Below are positions 27,533 through 36,617 of a stretch of DNA of 64,000 nucleotides, in pieces. Position 1 is the stretch's first letter. Every line of letters starts with the position of its first letter. The notes under the pieces were generated by a model. The model searched no databases, was not told the origin of the DNA, and worked only from the letters and a program-made list of their open reading frames with translations. Source of the stretch: an uncultured Riemerella sp. (GTDB taxonomy: Bacteria > Bacteroidota > Bacteroidia > Flavobacteriales > Weeksellaceae). Location: assembly GCA_938037185.1 (NCBI GenBank), contig CALHQK010000095.1, forward strand, positions 5,284-69,283, read 5' to 3'. Both the position numbers and the translations under genes were made by a program.

Positions 27533-28924
27533 TCAATAGCCTAATAACTTCAATACATCTTCCGGTTTTTGTTTTTCACTGAAAACTTCATATTCAAATT
27601 CTCCATTATCATTTTTGGTAATCAAAATATGTCTCGGCTGAGGAATTAAGCAATGATGCACGCCTCCAAAACCACTAATAGTTTCCTGATAAGCCCCCGT
27701 ATTGAAAAAACCAATATACAAAGGTTTGGTGTCACTGAATATGGGCAGATAAATAGCATTGGTATGCTGTTCAGAATTATAGTAATCTTCTGAGTCACAG
27801 GTAAGTCCTCCCAAAAAAACTCTTTCGTAGGAGTCTTCCCAGCGGTTCAGCGGCAGCATGATGAAATGTCTGGAAATAGCCCAAGTATCCGGTAAAGTAG
27901 TCATAAAACTACTATCTATCATGTCCCATTTTTCTCTGTCGTTCTGTCTTTTCTGACTAATAATCTGGTAAAGGTTAGCCCCGCTCTCTCCTACCGTAAA
28001 TGAGCCAAATTCAGTGTAAATATTCGGTTCTTCCACGCCTTCCTCTTCGCAGAATTTTTTAATTTGAGAAACAATTTCATTGACCATATATTCATAGTCA
28101 TAGTCGAAATTTAAAGAAGTTTTTATGGGAAATCCACCGCCTATATTGAGCGAATCCACTTCTGGAGCAATTTTTTTCAAACGGGCATAAACTCTAAGGC
28201 ATTTGAATAATTCATTCCAATAATAAGCCGTATCTTTTATTCCTGTATTGATGAAAAAATGAAGCATTTTCAGCCTTGCATTAGGATGCTCGGCTATTTT
28301 TTGGCTGTAATATGGGATTATGTCCTTATACCCAATTCCTAACCTTGAGGTATAAAACTCAAATTTAGGCTCTTCCTCCGAAGCAATCCGAATTCCTATA
28401 TTAAATGTAGTATCAATGCTTTCTGTCAGTTTGTCCAGCTCACGATAATTATCAATAATCGGCGTTACATTCTCAAAGCCGTCATTGATGAGATTGGATA
28501 TTTTTTCAAGGTAATCATCCGTCTTAAATCCGTTGCATATTACCTCTATATCCTTATTTACGCGCCCTTTTTCGTAAAGTTTTTTCACAATATCAACATC
28601 AAAAGTAGAAGAAGTTTCTATGCTGATATTATTTTTCAAAGCCTCTTCCAGCACAAACGAAAAATGGCTGGATTTCGTGCAGTAGCAGTACTTGTAGTCC
28701 TTTTTGTATTCATTTTTTTCAATAGCTTCTGCAAACCACTTCTTAGCCCGTTGAATATTTTGTGAAATCTTGGGCAAGTAGCTTATTTTCAGTGGAGTGC
28801 CGAATTTTTCAACGACATGCATTAGATTAATCCCATGAAAATGAAGGCTATCACTCTCATAATCAAACTCTTCCTGAGGAAAATAAAGAGTCTGGTCTAT
28901 CAGCTCTGAGTATTTTATTTTCAT
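27533..28924 (-). CDS. speA: Arginine decarboxylase (fold type III), flavobacterial short form
   Basis: This 463-aa PLP enzyme has the barrel-start motif YCYCTKSSHF with Lys84 as expected Schiff-base lysine, the phosphate-binding NIGGGFPI loop, and a C-terminal GLTCDSEDYY block carrying the active-site Cys. It is shorter than the enterobacterial biosynthetic enzyme, as is usual in Bacteroidota. It makes agmatine for polyamine synthesis. The agmatine-processing genes are not adjacent, and it appears to be a single-gene unit. Confidence 0.82.
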   Translation of the reverse strand: MKIKYSELIDQTLYFPQEEFDYESDSLHFHGINLMHVVEKFGTPLKISYLPKISQNIQRAKKWFAEAIEKNEYKKDYKYCYCTKSSHFSFVLEEALKNNISIETSSTFDVDIVKKLYEKGRVNKDIEVICNGFKTDDYLEKISNLINDGFENVTPIIDNYRELDKLTESIDTTFNIGIRIASEEEPKFEFYTSRLGIGYKDIIPYYSQKIAEHPNARLKMLHFFINTGIKDTAYYWNELFKCLRVYARLKKIAPEVDSLNIGGGFPIKTSLNFDYDYEYMVNEIVSQIKKFCEEEGVEEPNIYTEFGSFTVGESGANLYQIISQKRQNDREKWDMIDSSFMTTLPDTWAISRHFIMLPLNRWEDSYERVFLGGLTCDSEDYYNSEQHTNAIYLPIFSDTKPLYIGFFNTGAYQETISGFGGVHHCLIPQPRHILITKNDNGEFEYEVFSEKQKPEDVLKLLGY

Positions 28925-29016
28925 TAATGCTAATAAAATTTTAAAATATTAAATTAAGTATGCAAAGGTCTGAAAAAAATTGATTTATTCATAATTAAAT
29001 TTTAATATTTTTATTT

Positions 29017-30111
29017 CTAACCTCCCAGTTCGTTGTAAACTTTCATCAAGTCCCTGAAAATCTGCTCATCGGTAAATTTTTGAACAAAATCAAGTCCTTT
29101 TTCTGCTCGAAATCTGCATTCCTCAGGATTATCCCATAACTGTTTGATTTTAACCCGAATATCCTCCACATCCAGCGGATTGACATACAGAGATTGTTCT
29201 CCCCCAGCCTCTGGAAGACAGCTCGTATTGCTGGTAATAACAGGCGTTTCTGAAAACAAAGCCTCTATCACAGGAATACCAAAGCCCTCAAATAAACTTG
29301 GATAAATGAAAATCTCCGCCAAACGATAAATTCCCGCCAGCTCCTGCATAGAAACATTCTCCAAAAACAAGGCTTTTACTTTATTTTTTGCTAGTTCCTG
29401 CTCTATTTTTTGGAAATATTTTGTTTTCTTTCCTACCGCAACCAGCGGAATATCAGTCCCTTGCAGAGCCTTCACCACCGAAAGCAGGTTTTTCCTCTCC
29501 TCTATAGTTCCCACATTTAGGAGAAACCTATCTGGAAGACCGAATTTTTGTTTTATTTCTTTCAGCTGTTCTTCGGAATATTTTTCCTTAAAAGCCTGAT
29601 GACAGCCCTGATAAACCACCCTGATTTTTTCTTCTGGAATTTTCAGAAATTCCATAATGTCCCTTTTGGTCTGCTCGGATATTGTGATGACTAAATCTGC
29701 CATCTCTGTAGCTTTTTTAAACTTCCAAAAATGGATTTTCCTGTCAAAAAACGAATACAATTCTGGATAGCGCACAAAAATCAAATCATGTATGGTCACG
29801 ATTTTTTTTATCGGTTTTTCGTTCCATTTTAGAGGAAGTTCTCCCGAAAGTCCATGGAAAATATTTGCTCCCAAATTCTGCGCATCCACGCCCATTTTAA
29901 ACTGTCTTGCGAGCATTCCTTTTGAAACGGAAGCATAGGAAACATTAGGAAGGGACAAAATTTCCTTTCCTCTTTGGCTTTGTTTTTCGGCTAAAAGGAC
30001 AAACTCATCTTCTGGCGAATATTTCGCTAAAATCCTTACCAAATCACGAGAATAATTCCCAAGCCCAGAAGTATTGTGAAAAAACCTTTTGGCATCAAAT
30101 GCTATTTTCAT
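29017..30111 (-). CDS. Glycosyltransferase family 4
   Basis: This 364-aa GT-B enzyme carries the N-terminal acceptor-domain block GLGNYSRDL, HDLIF, the donor-domain VGTIEERKNL and the C-terminal nucleotide-sugar motif FEGFGIPVIEAL, with two spaced glutamates. It probably adds a hexose such as mannose or glucose from a nucleotide sugar to a cell-surface glycan. It is the last gene of a five-gene minus-strand cluster, overlapping the deacetylase gene by one base. Confidence 0.85.
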   Translation of the reverse strand: MKIAFDAKRFFHNTSGLGNYSRDLVRILAKYSPEDEFVLLAEKQSQRGKEILSLPNVSYASVSKGMLARQFKMGVDAQNLGANIFHGLSGELPLKWNEKPIKKIVTIHDLIFVRYPELYSFFDRKIHFWKFKKATEMADLVITISEQTKRDIMEFLKIPEEKIRVVYQGCHQAFKEKYSEEQLKEIKQKFGLPDRFLLNVGTIEERKNLLSVVKALQGTDIPLVAVGKKTKYFQKIEQELAKNKVKALFLENVSMQELAGIYRLAEIFIYPSLFEGFGIPVIEALFSETPVITSNTSCLPEAGGEQSLYVNPLDVEDIRVKIKQLWDNPEECRFRAEKGLDFVQKFTDEQIFRDLMKVYNELGG

Positions 30112-30887
30112 TATTTTTTGCTTTCGTTTTGTATTAAATCTCTATAAAGACCTGTTTTCCAACCTTTTTTGTTGATAAATTTCAATAATTCATCAAAGCG
30201 CTGTATCATTTCTTTTCCTGAATTTCGCATCACATAAGCTGGAAAATTAAATTCCTTTTGATGCAAATCGGTAAATTCCCACGGATGAAAATACAAGGCA
30301 GCGTATTTCGTTGATTTTACGCACTTTGCTAATAAAAATTTATAAATCCATAATGGAAAATTATGAAACGAAAGCCAAAAAAGCGGAATTCTAAACCAGC
30401 TCACAGCCGTTGGTATCTGCCACAAGCCGTTTTCATTGAAAAATCGTTTGGAAACATGGAGTTTATTGTATCTCCCAGGTAAAAGAGTGGGATTTACAGA
30501 AGAATTGTACTCAAAACCTGCTTTTTTCACTTCCTTGGAATCCACTTCGCGCATTCTGGGCATTCGCAGACCTTTTATCTCTACATTAAATTGATTTTCA
30601 AGCGCTTCTTTGGACATTTTCAAATGTTCGTTCTCAAAATCAGAATGATAATAAGTATGAGAAGCCAGCTCGTGCCCCTCTGAAATGAGCCTTTCTATAA
30701 GGTCTGGAACCTGCTGTGCAAAAACAACTGTCGAGAAAAAAGTTGCCTTCGCATTATGCTTTTTCAAAACATCCAAAATGGAAATCAATCCCAGCCGAGA
30801 AATTGCTATTTGCCTTTGGAAATCAATATCATAGCCATATTCCTTCGGCATATCAAATTCTTCTATATCAAAACTTAGGTAAATCAT
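30111..30887 (-). CDS. Polysaccharide deacetylase (NodB homology)
   Basis: This 258-aa protein starts with the metal-binding motif LSFDIEEFD and has SEGHELASHTYYH (His-x3-His) and the arginine block LRMPRMREV. The C-terminus has the YFHPWEF block typical of the DUF3473-like group linked to exopolysaccharides. It would remove N-acetyl groups from a glycan. No signal peptide is seen, so the substrate is likely an intracellular lipid-linked precursor. Confidence 0.85.
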   Translation of the reverse strand: MIYLSFDIEEFDMPKEYGYDIDFQRQIAISRLGLISILDVLKKHNAKATFFSTVVFAQQVPDLIERLISEGHELASHTYYHSDFENEHLKMSKEALENQFNVEIKGLRMPRMREVDSKEVKKAGFEYNSSVNPTLLPGRYNKLHVSKRFFNENGLWQIPTAVSWFRIPLFWLSFHNFPLWIYKFLLAKCVKSTKYAALYFHPWEFTDLHQKEFNFPAYVMRNSGKEMIQRFDELLKFINKKGWKTGLYRDLIQNESKK

Positions 30888-30898
30888 TTTTGTAATTA

Positions 30899-31303
30899 TT
30901 AGTTTCCTCTGTAAGTAGAATAGCCATACGGAGACAATGTAATCGGGATATGGTAATGCTGAGTATCCTTTATCTCAAAAACTACTTCTATAAAAGGGTA
31001 AAAAGTTTTTTGTTTCAATCGCTCAAAATAAGGGACAATATGAAAAGTAAGTTTATAGATTCCGTTATTATTTTTACCCGATTCCTCTTTCAAAAATTCC
31101 TTAATTCTCCCATTATTATCCGTGTATTTTTCGTCTATCACTACCCAATTTTGATTTTTATCTTGCTTGGATAAACTTATTTTTACATTCGGAGCAGGTT
31201 TTCCTTGTGAAATATCCAAAATATGACTTGACAATTGATATTTTTCTTGCGCCTGAATAAATGAGCTGAAAAACAACAGCGACATTAAAATTATATTTCT
31301 CAT
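30899..31303 (-). CDS. uraH: Periplasmic 5-hydroxyisourate hydrolase (transthyretin-like)
   Basis: This 134-aa protein has a signal peptide (cleavage after IQAQ) and then the complete HIUase fold signatures: SSHILDISQGKPA at the start, an Arg in the middle (NNGRI), and HYHIPITLSPYGYSTYRG at the end, where the last residue is Asn rather than the common Ser. HIUase hydrolyses 5-hydroxyisourate from urate oxidation. It is embedded in a glycan cluster without any other purine degradation gene in the window, which is odd. A structural transthyretin-like role cannot be excluded. Confidence 0.82.
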   Translation of the reverse strand: MRNIILMSLLFFSSFIQAQEKYQLSSHILDISQGKPAPNVKISLSKQDKNQNWVVIDEKYTDNNGRIKEFLKEESGKNNNGIYKLTFHIVPYFERLKQKTFYPFIEVVFEIKDTQHYHIPITLSPYGYSTYRGN

Positions 31304-31319
31304 TTTTATATATTTTTAT

Positions 31320-32255
31320 TTACAAATTCTCTTCTTGAATGATATAACTTGGTCTTTCTTTGGTTTGTTTAAAGATTTTTCCGATATAAATTCCGATAAT
31401 TCCTAAGATAATGAGTTGCAAACCTCCAAAAAATACGATGGTCATTATCAGAGATGCCCAGCCCGATATCTCAGAGCCATTGATAAAAGCAAAAATCACA
31501 TAAGGAATGTACAAAACAGATAAACATGAAAAGAAAAAGCCCAAAAGCACCGCAAAATACAAGGGTTTCACACTAAAAGCCGTCACTCCTGCCAAAGCCA
31601 AATGAAGCATTTTTTTCATCGTGTATTTGGTCTGTCCTGCAAAACGAGCTTGTGCCGTGTAAGGCAAATATACCTGCTGAAAGCCTACCCAAGGGACTAT
31701 TCCACGCAGGAAAGGTTCGTTTTCGTTCATAGAGCGAATAACCTTTACCACTGCTTGGTCTAACAAACGAAAATCTGCCGAACCTTCTTTTATCTCAATA
31801 TCGGAAAGTAAATTTAGAATTTTATAAAACTGTTGTGATGTTTGCTGTTTTTTCTTCGAAATTTCAGCAGGATAAGTCCGCAGTGTGGCTACCACTTGGT
31901 TGCCTTCTTCCCATTTCTGGATAAGTTCTGGAAGGAGAGCAGGCGGATGCTGTAAATCACAATCCATCGATATAACCGCATCGCCGAAAGCGTGGTCAAG
32001 CCCTGCTTTTACAGCTAGCTGATGCCCAAAATTCCGTGAAAATGAAATATATTTTACATTTTCATCCTCGCTGCTTAGTTTTTTTAGAACTTGAAGGGAA
32101 TTGTCTGAACTTCCATCATTTACATAAATCAAAGAATATGAATATTCTGGCAATTTTTCAGAAAAAACGCCCTTAATGGCCTCATACAGCGGAATAATAT
32201 TTTCGCTTTCGTTATAACATGGAACGATGATATCTATTTTCTTCATTTTCTTCAA
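31320..32255 (-). CDS. Polyisoprenyl-phosphate glycosyltransferase (GT2, ArnC/DPM1-like)
   Basis: This 311-aa enzyme has the GT-A motifs DIIVPCYNESENI, VNDGSSDNS and SMDCDLQHPP, then two C-terminal membrane helices (about 225-300). The family transfers a sugar from a nucleotide donor to undecaprenyl phosphate on the inner leaflet. Its gene overlaps the end of the upstream GT87-like gene by 44 bases, a strong sign of joint expression. The two would supply a lipid-linked sugar and a flip-side transferase. Confidence 0.85.
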   Translation of the reverse strand: MKKMKKIDIIVPCYNESENIIPLYEAIKGVFSEKLPEYSYSLIYVNDGSSDNSLQVLKKLSSEDENVKYISFSRNFGHQLAVKAGLDHAFGDAVISMDCDLQHPPALLPELIQKWEEGNQVVATLRTYPAEISKKKQQTSQQFYKILNLLSDIEIKEGSADFRLLDQAVVKVIRSMNENEPFLRGIVPWVGFQQVYLPYTAQARFAGQTKYTMKKMLHLALAGVTAFSVKPLYFAVLLGFFFSCLSVLYIPYVIFAFINGSEISGWASLIMTIVFFGGLQLIILGIIGIYIGKIFKQTKERPSYIIQEENL

Positions 32256-33393
32256 AATTTAAAAAACACATTTCCCAAATGATACTCAGCCAAATAAGCG
32301 CTGGTGGAACCGCCCGTAAAGAATACCGAATAATATAAGGCTCTTTCAGTGGTTTGAATATATCCGTCGGAGAAAGTGACGCTAAAATAGCTAAGGATAA
32401 TAAAATGATTTTCAATGTTTTATTTTTATTTGGAGTAGAAACAAACCAAATGCCTATTCCTACATAAGCGATGATATAAGTGCTATTTTCTGTCCCTGTG
32501 CTGAACAAACAAAGAAATATACTCACCGAAGCTAATAATAACAATCTGAACCTTATATTTTTATACGGATTTATTCGCAAATAAGGCAGTGCAAATAAAA
32601 CTAGTCCAATAGCAATCACCACCAAATTATTATTATAAATTCCCGTTCGCTGCAAAAATCCTAATAGAGAAAGATTTTGCAAATTATAATGCGAAGTATC
32701 TAAGTTTGAACCGTTTTTCTCCGAAAGAGAAATATACCATTCGTGATATTGAGAAATAACATAATCCGTTGAGGAATAAAGCATTGGCAAGCAAAACAAC
32801 AACCCAAGCCACAGCAATCCAGACCATACAAAACGCCATTTGTCTTTGGCAAAAAAGAAAAATGCCAGACCTACAATCCCGTAAAGTTTTGTTAAAAGCC
32901 CGATAACAATAAACAGCGTAGCCCAGTGGCTTTTCCCTTTTTCAATGAAAACAAACGCCCCCAAAAGCAGCGCTATAATGCTGATATTGAATTGCTGCAT
33001 CGCTGCTGCAGTATATAAATCGTGAGTAGAGATGAATAAAACGCTTATAATTGCCCATTTAGGGAGAGGAAGTTGGCGAATAGCCCAATACAAAAACGCT
33101 GAATTAGCCAAAATCCATAACGAACAGCCAAGCCAATTAGGCAAAACAGCAAAAGGCGCTATAATCCCGCTGAAAAATATCCCATAATGATTCATATCAA
33201 AATATTCCTCCGGATATGGAACATAAAGCGGAAGCTGCTGTATCGTATGCCAGAAAACTCCTTTGAATATCAGATAGTTATTGTGCTTTTCTGGTCGAAA
33301 AGCCGTCTGGAGAACAGCCACCAATGACAATCCAAACCACAAAGCAGTAATAAAACGATAATTCTGAAAGAACTTTTTTATCATTAAATTCAT
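32212..33393 (-). CDS. Multi-spanning GT87/DUF2029-type glycosyltransferase
   Basis: This 393-aa protein has about ten hydrophobic segments and few soluble stretches, with an acidic-aromatic loop near PYPEEYFDMNHYG as found in DUF2029 mannosyl/arabinosyl-transferases that use polyprenyl-phosphate sugars. It is first in the cluster with the GT2, the HIUase-like gene, the deacetylase and the GT4. The adjacent GT2 is a natural source of its lipid donor. Confidence 0.75.
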   Translation of the reverse strand: MNLMIKKFFQNYRFITALWFGLSLVAVLQTAFRPEKHNNYLIFKGVFWHTIQQLPLYVPYPEEYFDMNHYGIFFSGIIAPFAVLPNWLGCSLWILANSAFLYWAIRQLPLPKWAIISVLFISTHDLYTAAAMQQFNISIIALLLGAFVFIEKGKSHWATLFIVIGLLTKLYGIVGLAFFFFAKDKWRFVWSGLLWLGLLFCLPMLYSSTDYVISQYHEWYISLSEKNGSNLDTSHYNLQNLSLLGFLQRTGIYNNNLVVIAIGLVLFALPYLRINPYKNIRFRLLLLASVSIFLCLFSTGTENSTYIIAYVGIGIWFVSTPNKNKTLKIILLSLAILASLSPTDIFKPLKEPYIIRYSLRAVPPALIWLSIIWEMCFLNFEENEENRYHRSML

Positions 33394-33670
33394 AAAATTT
33401 AGCTAAACGGAGCGAAGATACGAATAAATGAGATTAAAATCGTCCTTTAATTTTAATTTTTTCAGCTAACTCACCTTCTTTCCAATCGCTTTATTCTAAA
33501 AATGGAATCCCATTCGCCAAATTTCTAATAATATTTTGTTTTATTAAATTAACTTTTCCCTTCTTTAATAGTTTGCAAATATACTCCCCTATTTATTATC
33601 TATATTTAAATCTTTTGTGAGTACTTCGCTAAATTCCTCTACATCTTTCACTCCTTTGGTTATTAAATTT

Positions 33671-33952
33671 TCACTTCCATTCACTATAAATTTGATACAT
33701 AAAATACAGCCCTATTCCCATAAAAAACAACCCTCCTAAAAATCCTATAAAACGGGCAGTATCCCTCCCCATATAGCGGCTTATCTGCCCCATAGTCCAG
33801 TTGTTTTGATAATGTTCATCAGGTTCATACAACCAGTCCCAGTCCTTTACTGCTCCCAAAACCAAACAAACCCCAAAGACAAAAGACATAAGCGAAAGCA
33901 CTCCCCCAAATGCTAAAGGATTTTCTTTTATCCAATTTTTCAGCTCTTCCAT
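33671..33952 (-). CDS. Small two-helix membrane protein, 93 aa
   Basis: I choose the ATG at 33952 (MEELKNWIKENP). The frame extends to a TTG at 33973 that touches the dapD terminator. Two membrane segments (about 14-33 and 67-86) flank a polar loop rich in Tyr, Trp and Asp. I do not recognise a named family. The gene is isolated between the glycan cluster and dapD. Confidence 0.6.
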   Translation of the reverse strand: MEELKNWIKENPLAFGGVLSLMSFVFGVCLVLGAVKDWDWLYEPDEHYQNNWTMGQISRYMGRDTARFIGFLGGLFFMGIGLYFMYQIYSEWK

Positions 33953-33970
33953 GTTCTCTATTTTTTTTAA

Positions 33971-33998
33971 CAAAAAAGCGCCCTAATTAGAGCGCTTT
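33971..33998 (-). terminator. dapD terminator
   Basis: AAAGCGCTCTAA and TTAGGGCGCTTT pair (one G-U) as a 12-bp stem, followed on the minus strand by TTTTTTG, directly past the dapD stop. Confidence 0.85.
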
Positions 33999-34005
33999 AA
34001 ATATA

Positions 34006-34818
34006 TTATACAGAAACATTATTTTCTCTAAGAGCATCATTCAGAGAGGTTTTCTTATCCGTAGATTCCTTTCTCTTACCAATAATCAAAGCGCATGGCA
34101 CCTGATATTCTCCAGCTGGGAATTTTTTGGTGTAGCTCCCTGGTATCACTACCGAACGAGCTGGAACTCTGCCTTTTAGCTCCACAGGTTCATTTCCTGT
34201 CACATCTATAATTTTAGTAGATGCTGTAAGAACTACATTCGCTCCCAAAACTGCTTCTTTCTCCACACGAACCCCCTCTACTACTATACATCTAGAGCCC
34301 ACAAAAACATCATCTTCTATAATCACAGGAGCAGCCTGTAATGGCTCTAAAACCCCACCGATACCTACTCCACCGCTCAGATGCACATTTTTACCAATCT
34401 GAGCACAGCTACCCACTGTAGCCCATGTATCCACCATAGTTCCGCTGTCTACATATGCCCCGATATTCACATAAGAAGGCATCAGAATAGCCCCCGAAGC
34501 GATAAAAGCACCCTCTCTCGCCACTGCATGAGGAACAACACGAACCCCCTTCTCTGCATAGTTTTTCTTTAATGGAATTTTATCATGAAACTCAAAAGGC
34601 CCCACCTCTATCGTTTTCATCTGCTGGATAGGGAAATACATCACCACTGCTTTTTTCACCCATTCATTCACCTGCCATCCATCAGAAACAGGCTCTGCTA
34701 CTCTTATTTTTCCTAAATCTAATTCACAGATTACAGAGCGAACAGCCTCCTGATAATCAGCTTGTTTTAGTAATTCTCTATTCTCCCAAGCTTCTTCTAT
34801 TTTTTGTTGTAAACTCAT
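34006..34818 (-). CDS. dapD: 2,3,4,5-tetrahydropyridine-2,6-dicarboxylate N-succinyltransferase
   Basis: This 270-aa left-handed beta-helix enzyme has repeated hexapeptides in the second half (IASGAILMPSYVNIGAYV, IGKNVHLSGGVGIGG, VLGANVVL). It transfers succinyl from succinyl-CoA in the lysine/meso-diaminopimelate pathway. The length matches typical DapD. It is a single-gene unit with a clear terminator. Confidence 0.95.
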   Translation of the reverse strand: MSLQQKIEEAWENRELLKQADYQEAVRSVICELDLGKIRVAEPVSDGWQVNEWVKKAVVMYFPIQQMKTIEVGPFEFHDKIPLKKNYAEKGVRVVPHAVAREGAFIASGAILMPSYVNIGAYVDSGTMVDTWATVGSCAQIGKNVHLSGGVGIGGVLEPLQAAPVIIEDDVFVGSRCIVVEGVRVEKEAVLGANVVLTASTKIIDVTGNEPVELKGRVPARSVVIPGSYTKKFPAGEYQVPCALIIGKRKESTDKKTSLNDALRENNVSV

Positions 34819-34861
34819 TTTTTATTACTAATTAAAATTTATATAATTCAAAAATCACATT

Positions 34862-35401
34862 TTAAAGAACTCTTCTCGCAAAAAGAAAAGCCTTATCCCA
34901 ATAGGTTTCATCGAGAGAAGAAATAATCACACCTTTACTCGTAGAAGCATGGATAAATTTAATTTCTCCATCATCCGTTATCGTATGAACTATCCCCACA
35001 TGAGAAACCCTCTTCCCTCCAGCAGTAGCAAAGAACAATAAATCACCGTGTTTTACCTCTCGGATGCTTACTTCTCTGCCCTCTTTCGCTTGGTCGGAGG
35101 AGCGTCTGGTCAGCTTTATATCATTCTCTGCGAAGACCGTATTCACAAAACCAGAACAGTCAAATCCAGAAGATGTCATTCCGCCAGGTTTATACGGCGC
35201 ACCTAAATACTTTTCGGCATCAGAAAGGATATTCCCTGCCTGAGTGTTATTATTTCTGTTTGAACTGACTTTAACATCAGCATGTTTTGTCCCTGCTGAT
35301 GGTTTTTTGTAAGTTGTTGTTTTACTTATTCTTACCGGATGAGCCGTTCCGCAAGAATATAAAAATACAGAAGCGGCAAATAAAATCAAAATATTTTTCA
35401 T
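34862..35401 (-). CDS. NlpC/P60 family lipoprotein (peptidoglycan endopeptidase)
   Basis: From the ATG at 35401 the 179-aa protein begins with a lipoprotein signal ending LYSC (Cys17), then a short linker and an NlpC/P60 domain with Cys82 (FDCSGF), His134 (SHVGIV) and His151 (FIHAS) as catalytic residues. An upstream in-frame ATG at 35437 would add 12 residues and spoil the signal. The family hydrolyses peptide stems of murein; this one acts in the periplasm, anchored to a membrane. Confidence 0.88.
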   Translation of the reverse strand: MKNILILFAASVFLYSCGTAHPVRISKTTTYKKPSAGTKHADVKVSSNRNNNTQAGNILSDAEKYLGAPYKPGGMTSSGFDCSGFVNTVFAENDIKLTRRSSDQAKEGREVSIREVKHGDLLFFATAGGKRVSHVGIVHTITDDGEIKFIHASTSKGVIISSLDETYWDKAFLFARRVL

Positions 35402-35504
35402 AATTGTCAAAAATAGAAAAATAATTAATCTTATCAAAGTTTTTATTAAATTTGGGCTGATTTAATTCTAAATTCAACTTAAATAATATAAAAAATCAAT
35501 AAAA

Positions 35505-36197
35505 ATGAACATTATTTTGGCTTCCACTTCCACGCTTTTTGGCGGAAAATATTTAGAGTATTTAAAGGATGAAATTATAAATCTCTACGCAGGGATAGAT
35601 GAAATTTTATTTATTCCCTTTGCCCGTCCCAGCGGGATTTCGCATGAAGAATATACTGATAAAGCTCGGGTATTTTTCAGCTCAATCGGGATAAAAGTAA
35701 AAGGGCTTCACGAATTTGAAAATAAAAAAGAAGCCGTAAATCAAGCCAAGGCCTATTTCACAGGAGGAGGAAATACTTTTTTGTTAGTTAAAACGCTGCA
35801 TGAGTTAGGCTTAATGCCAGTTTTAAAGCAAAATATAGAAAGTGGAAAACCCTACCTCGGATGCAGTGCGGGAAGCAATATTGGCGGAATTAATATGAAA
35901 ACGACCAACGATATGCCCATTGTCTATCCTCCGAGTTTTGATTGCATGGCGCTCGTTCCTTTCAATATAAATCCGCATTATCTTGACCCCAACCCAGATT
36001 TGAAGCACAACGGCGAAACCAGAGAAACCCGCATAAAGGAGTTTTTGACACAAAATGACACTAAAGTTATCGGGCTTCGGGAAGGAAACTGGATTAGAAA
36101 AATAAATAATAAAATCACAGTGGAAGGCCCCCAGTTCACACGAATTTTTGAAAAGGGAAAAGACCCCTACGAAATTAAAAGCGGAAGCGAATTGTAA
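35505..36197 (+). CDS. pepE: Dipeptidase E (alpha-aspartyl dipeptidase)
   Basis: This 230-aa S51 serine peptidase has Ser121 in LGCSAGSN, Asp136 and His158 (NPHYLDPN) at the spacing of the Salmonella triad, and the YFTGGGNTFLL block. It hydrolyses dipeptides with N-terminal aspartate in the cytosol. It is a single-gene unit, divergent from the NlpC lipoprotein. Confidence 0.92.
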   Translation: MNIILASTSTLFGGKYLEYLKDEIINLYAGIDEILFIPFARPSGISHEEYTDKARVFFSSIGIKVKGLHEFENKKEAVNQAKAYFTGGGNTFLLVKTLHELGLMPVLKQNIESGKPYLGCSAGSNIGGINMKTTNDMPIVYPPSFDCMALVPFNINPHYLDPNPDLKHNGETRETRIKEFLTQNDTKVIGLREGNWIRKINNKITVEGPQFTRIFEKGKDPYEIKSGSEL

Positions 36198-36212
36198 TTT
36201 TATTTTCACATA

Positions 36213-36231
36213 ATTTAGATTTAATCTAAAT
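36213..36231. promoter_or_regulatory. Palindromic operator candidate before the cupin gene
   Basis: ATTTAGATTTAATCTAAAT has perfect 9-bp arms around one central T. It lies 6 bp upstream of the -7 box at 36238-36245, so it covers the spacer and -33 region. Confidence 0.5.
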
Positions 36232-36237
36232 AAATTA

Positions 36238-36245
36238 TATATTTG
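36238..36245 (+). promoter_or_regulatory. -7 box of the cupin-methyltransferase operon
   Basis: TATATTTG fits TAnnTTTG 27 bases before the ATG at 36273. No TTTG is at -33; the palindrome fills that place, as at regulator-dependent promoters. Confidence 0.5.
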
Positions 36246-36272
36246 CAGTTCTTTAATCATAACATTTATAAG

Positions 36273-36614
36273 ATGAAAACAGCATCAATTTATCAAGATT
36301 TAGAATTTAACGAAAATAAACCAGCTATTAAAGTTCTTTTAGAAACTGATTTTACCAAAGAAATTCGAATTTTGCTGAACAAAGGACAGGAAATGAAAGA
36401 ACATCAAACGCCCTATCCTATTGTGGTAGAGTTAGTTTCAGGGGCAATTATCTTCGGTGTAGAAGGGAAAGAATATGATATAGAAAAAGGCGGCCTTCTG
36501 ACTTTAGCAGGAGGTATACCGCACCACCTAATCGCCAAGGAAGAAAGTATCGTTCGCCTAACACTAAGTAAATCAGACTCTTCTGCAAGAGTGGAAGATG
36601 TAGCTAAAAAATAA
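36273..36614 (+). CDS. Cupin-domain protein
   Basis: From the ATG at 36273 this 113-aa protein is a single beta-barrel cupin. The first motif is degenerate (KGQEMKEHQTPYP) and the second is GGIPHHLIAKE, leaving a possible metal site of His residues. It precedes a methyltransferase gene by three bases and the two are almost surely one operon. The biochemical role is unknown; the palindrome upstream suggests regulated expression, perhaps to stress. Confidence 0.75.
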   Translation: MKTASIYQDLEFNENKPAIKVLLETDFTKEIRILLNKGQEMKEHQTPYPIVVELVSGAIIFGVEGKEYDIEKGGLLTLAGGIPHHLIAKEESIVRLTLSKSDSSARVEDVAKK

Positions 36615-36617
36615 AAT

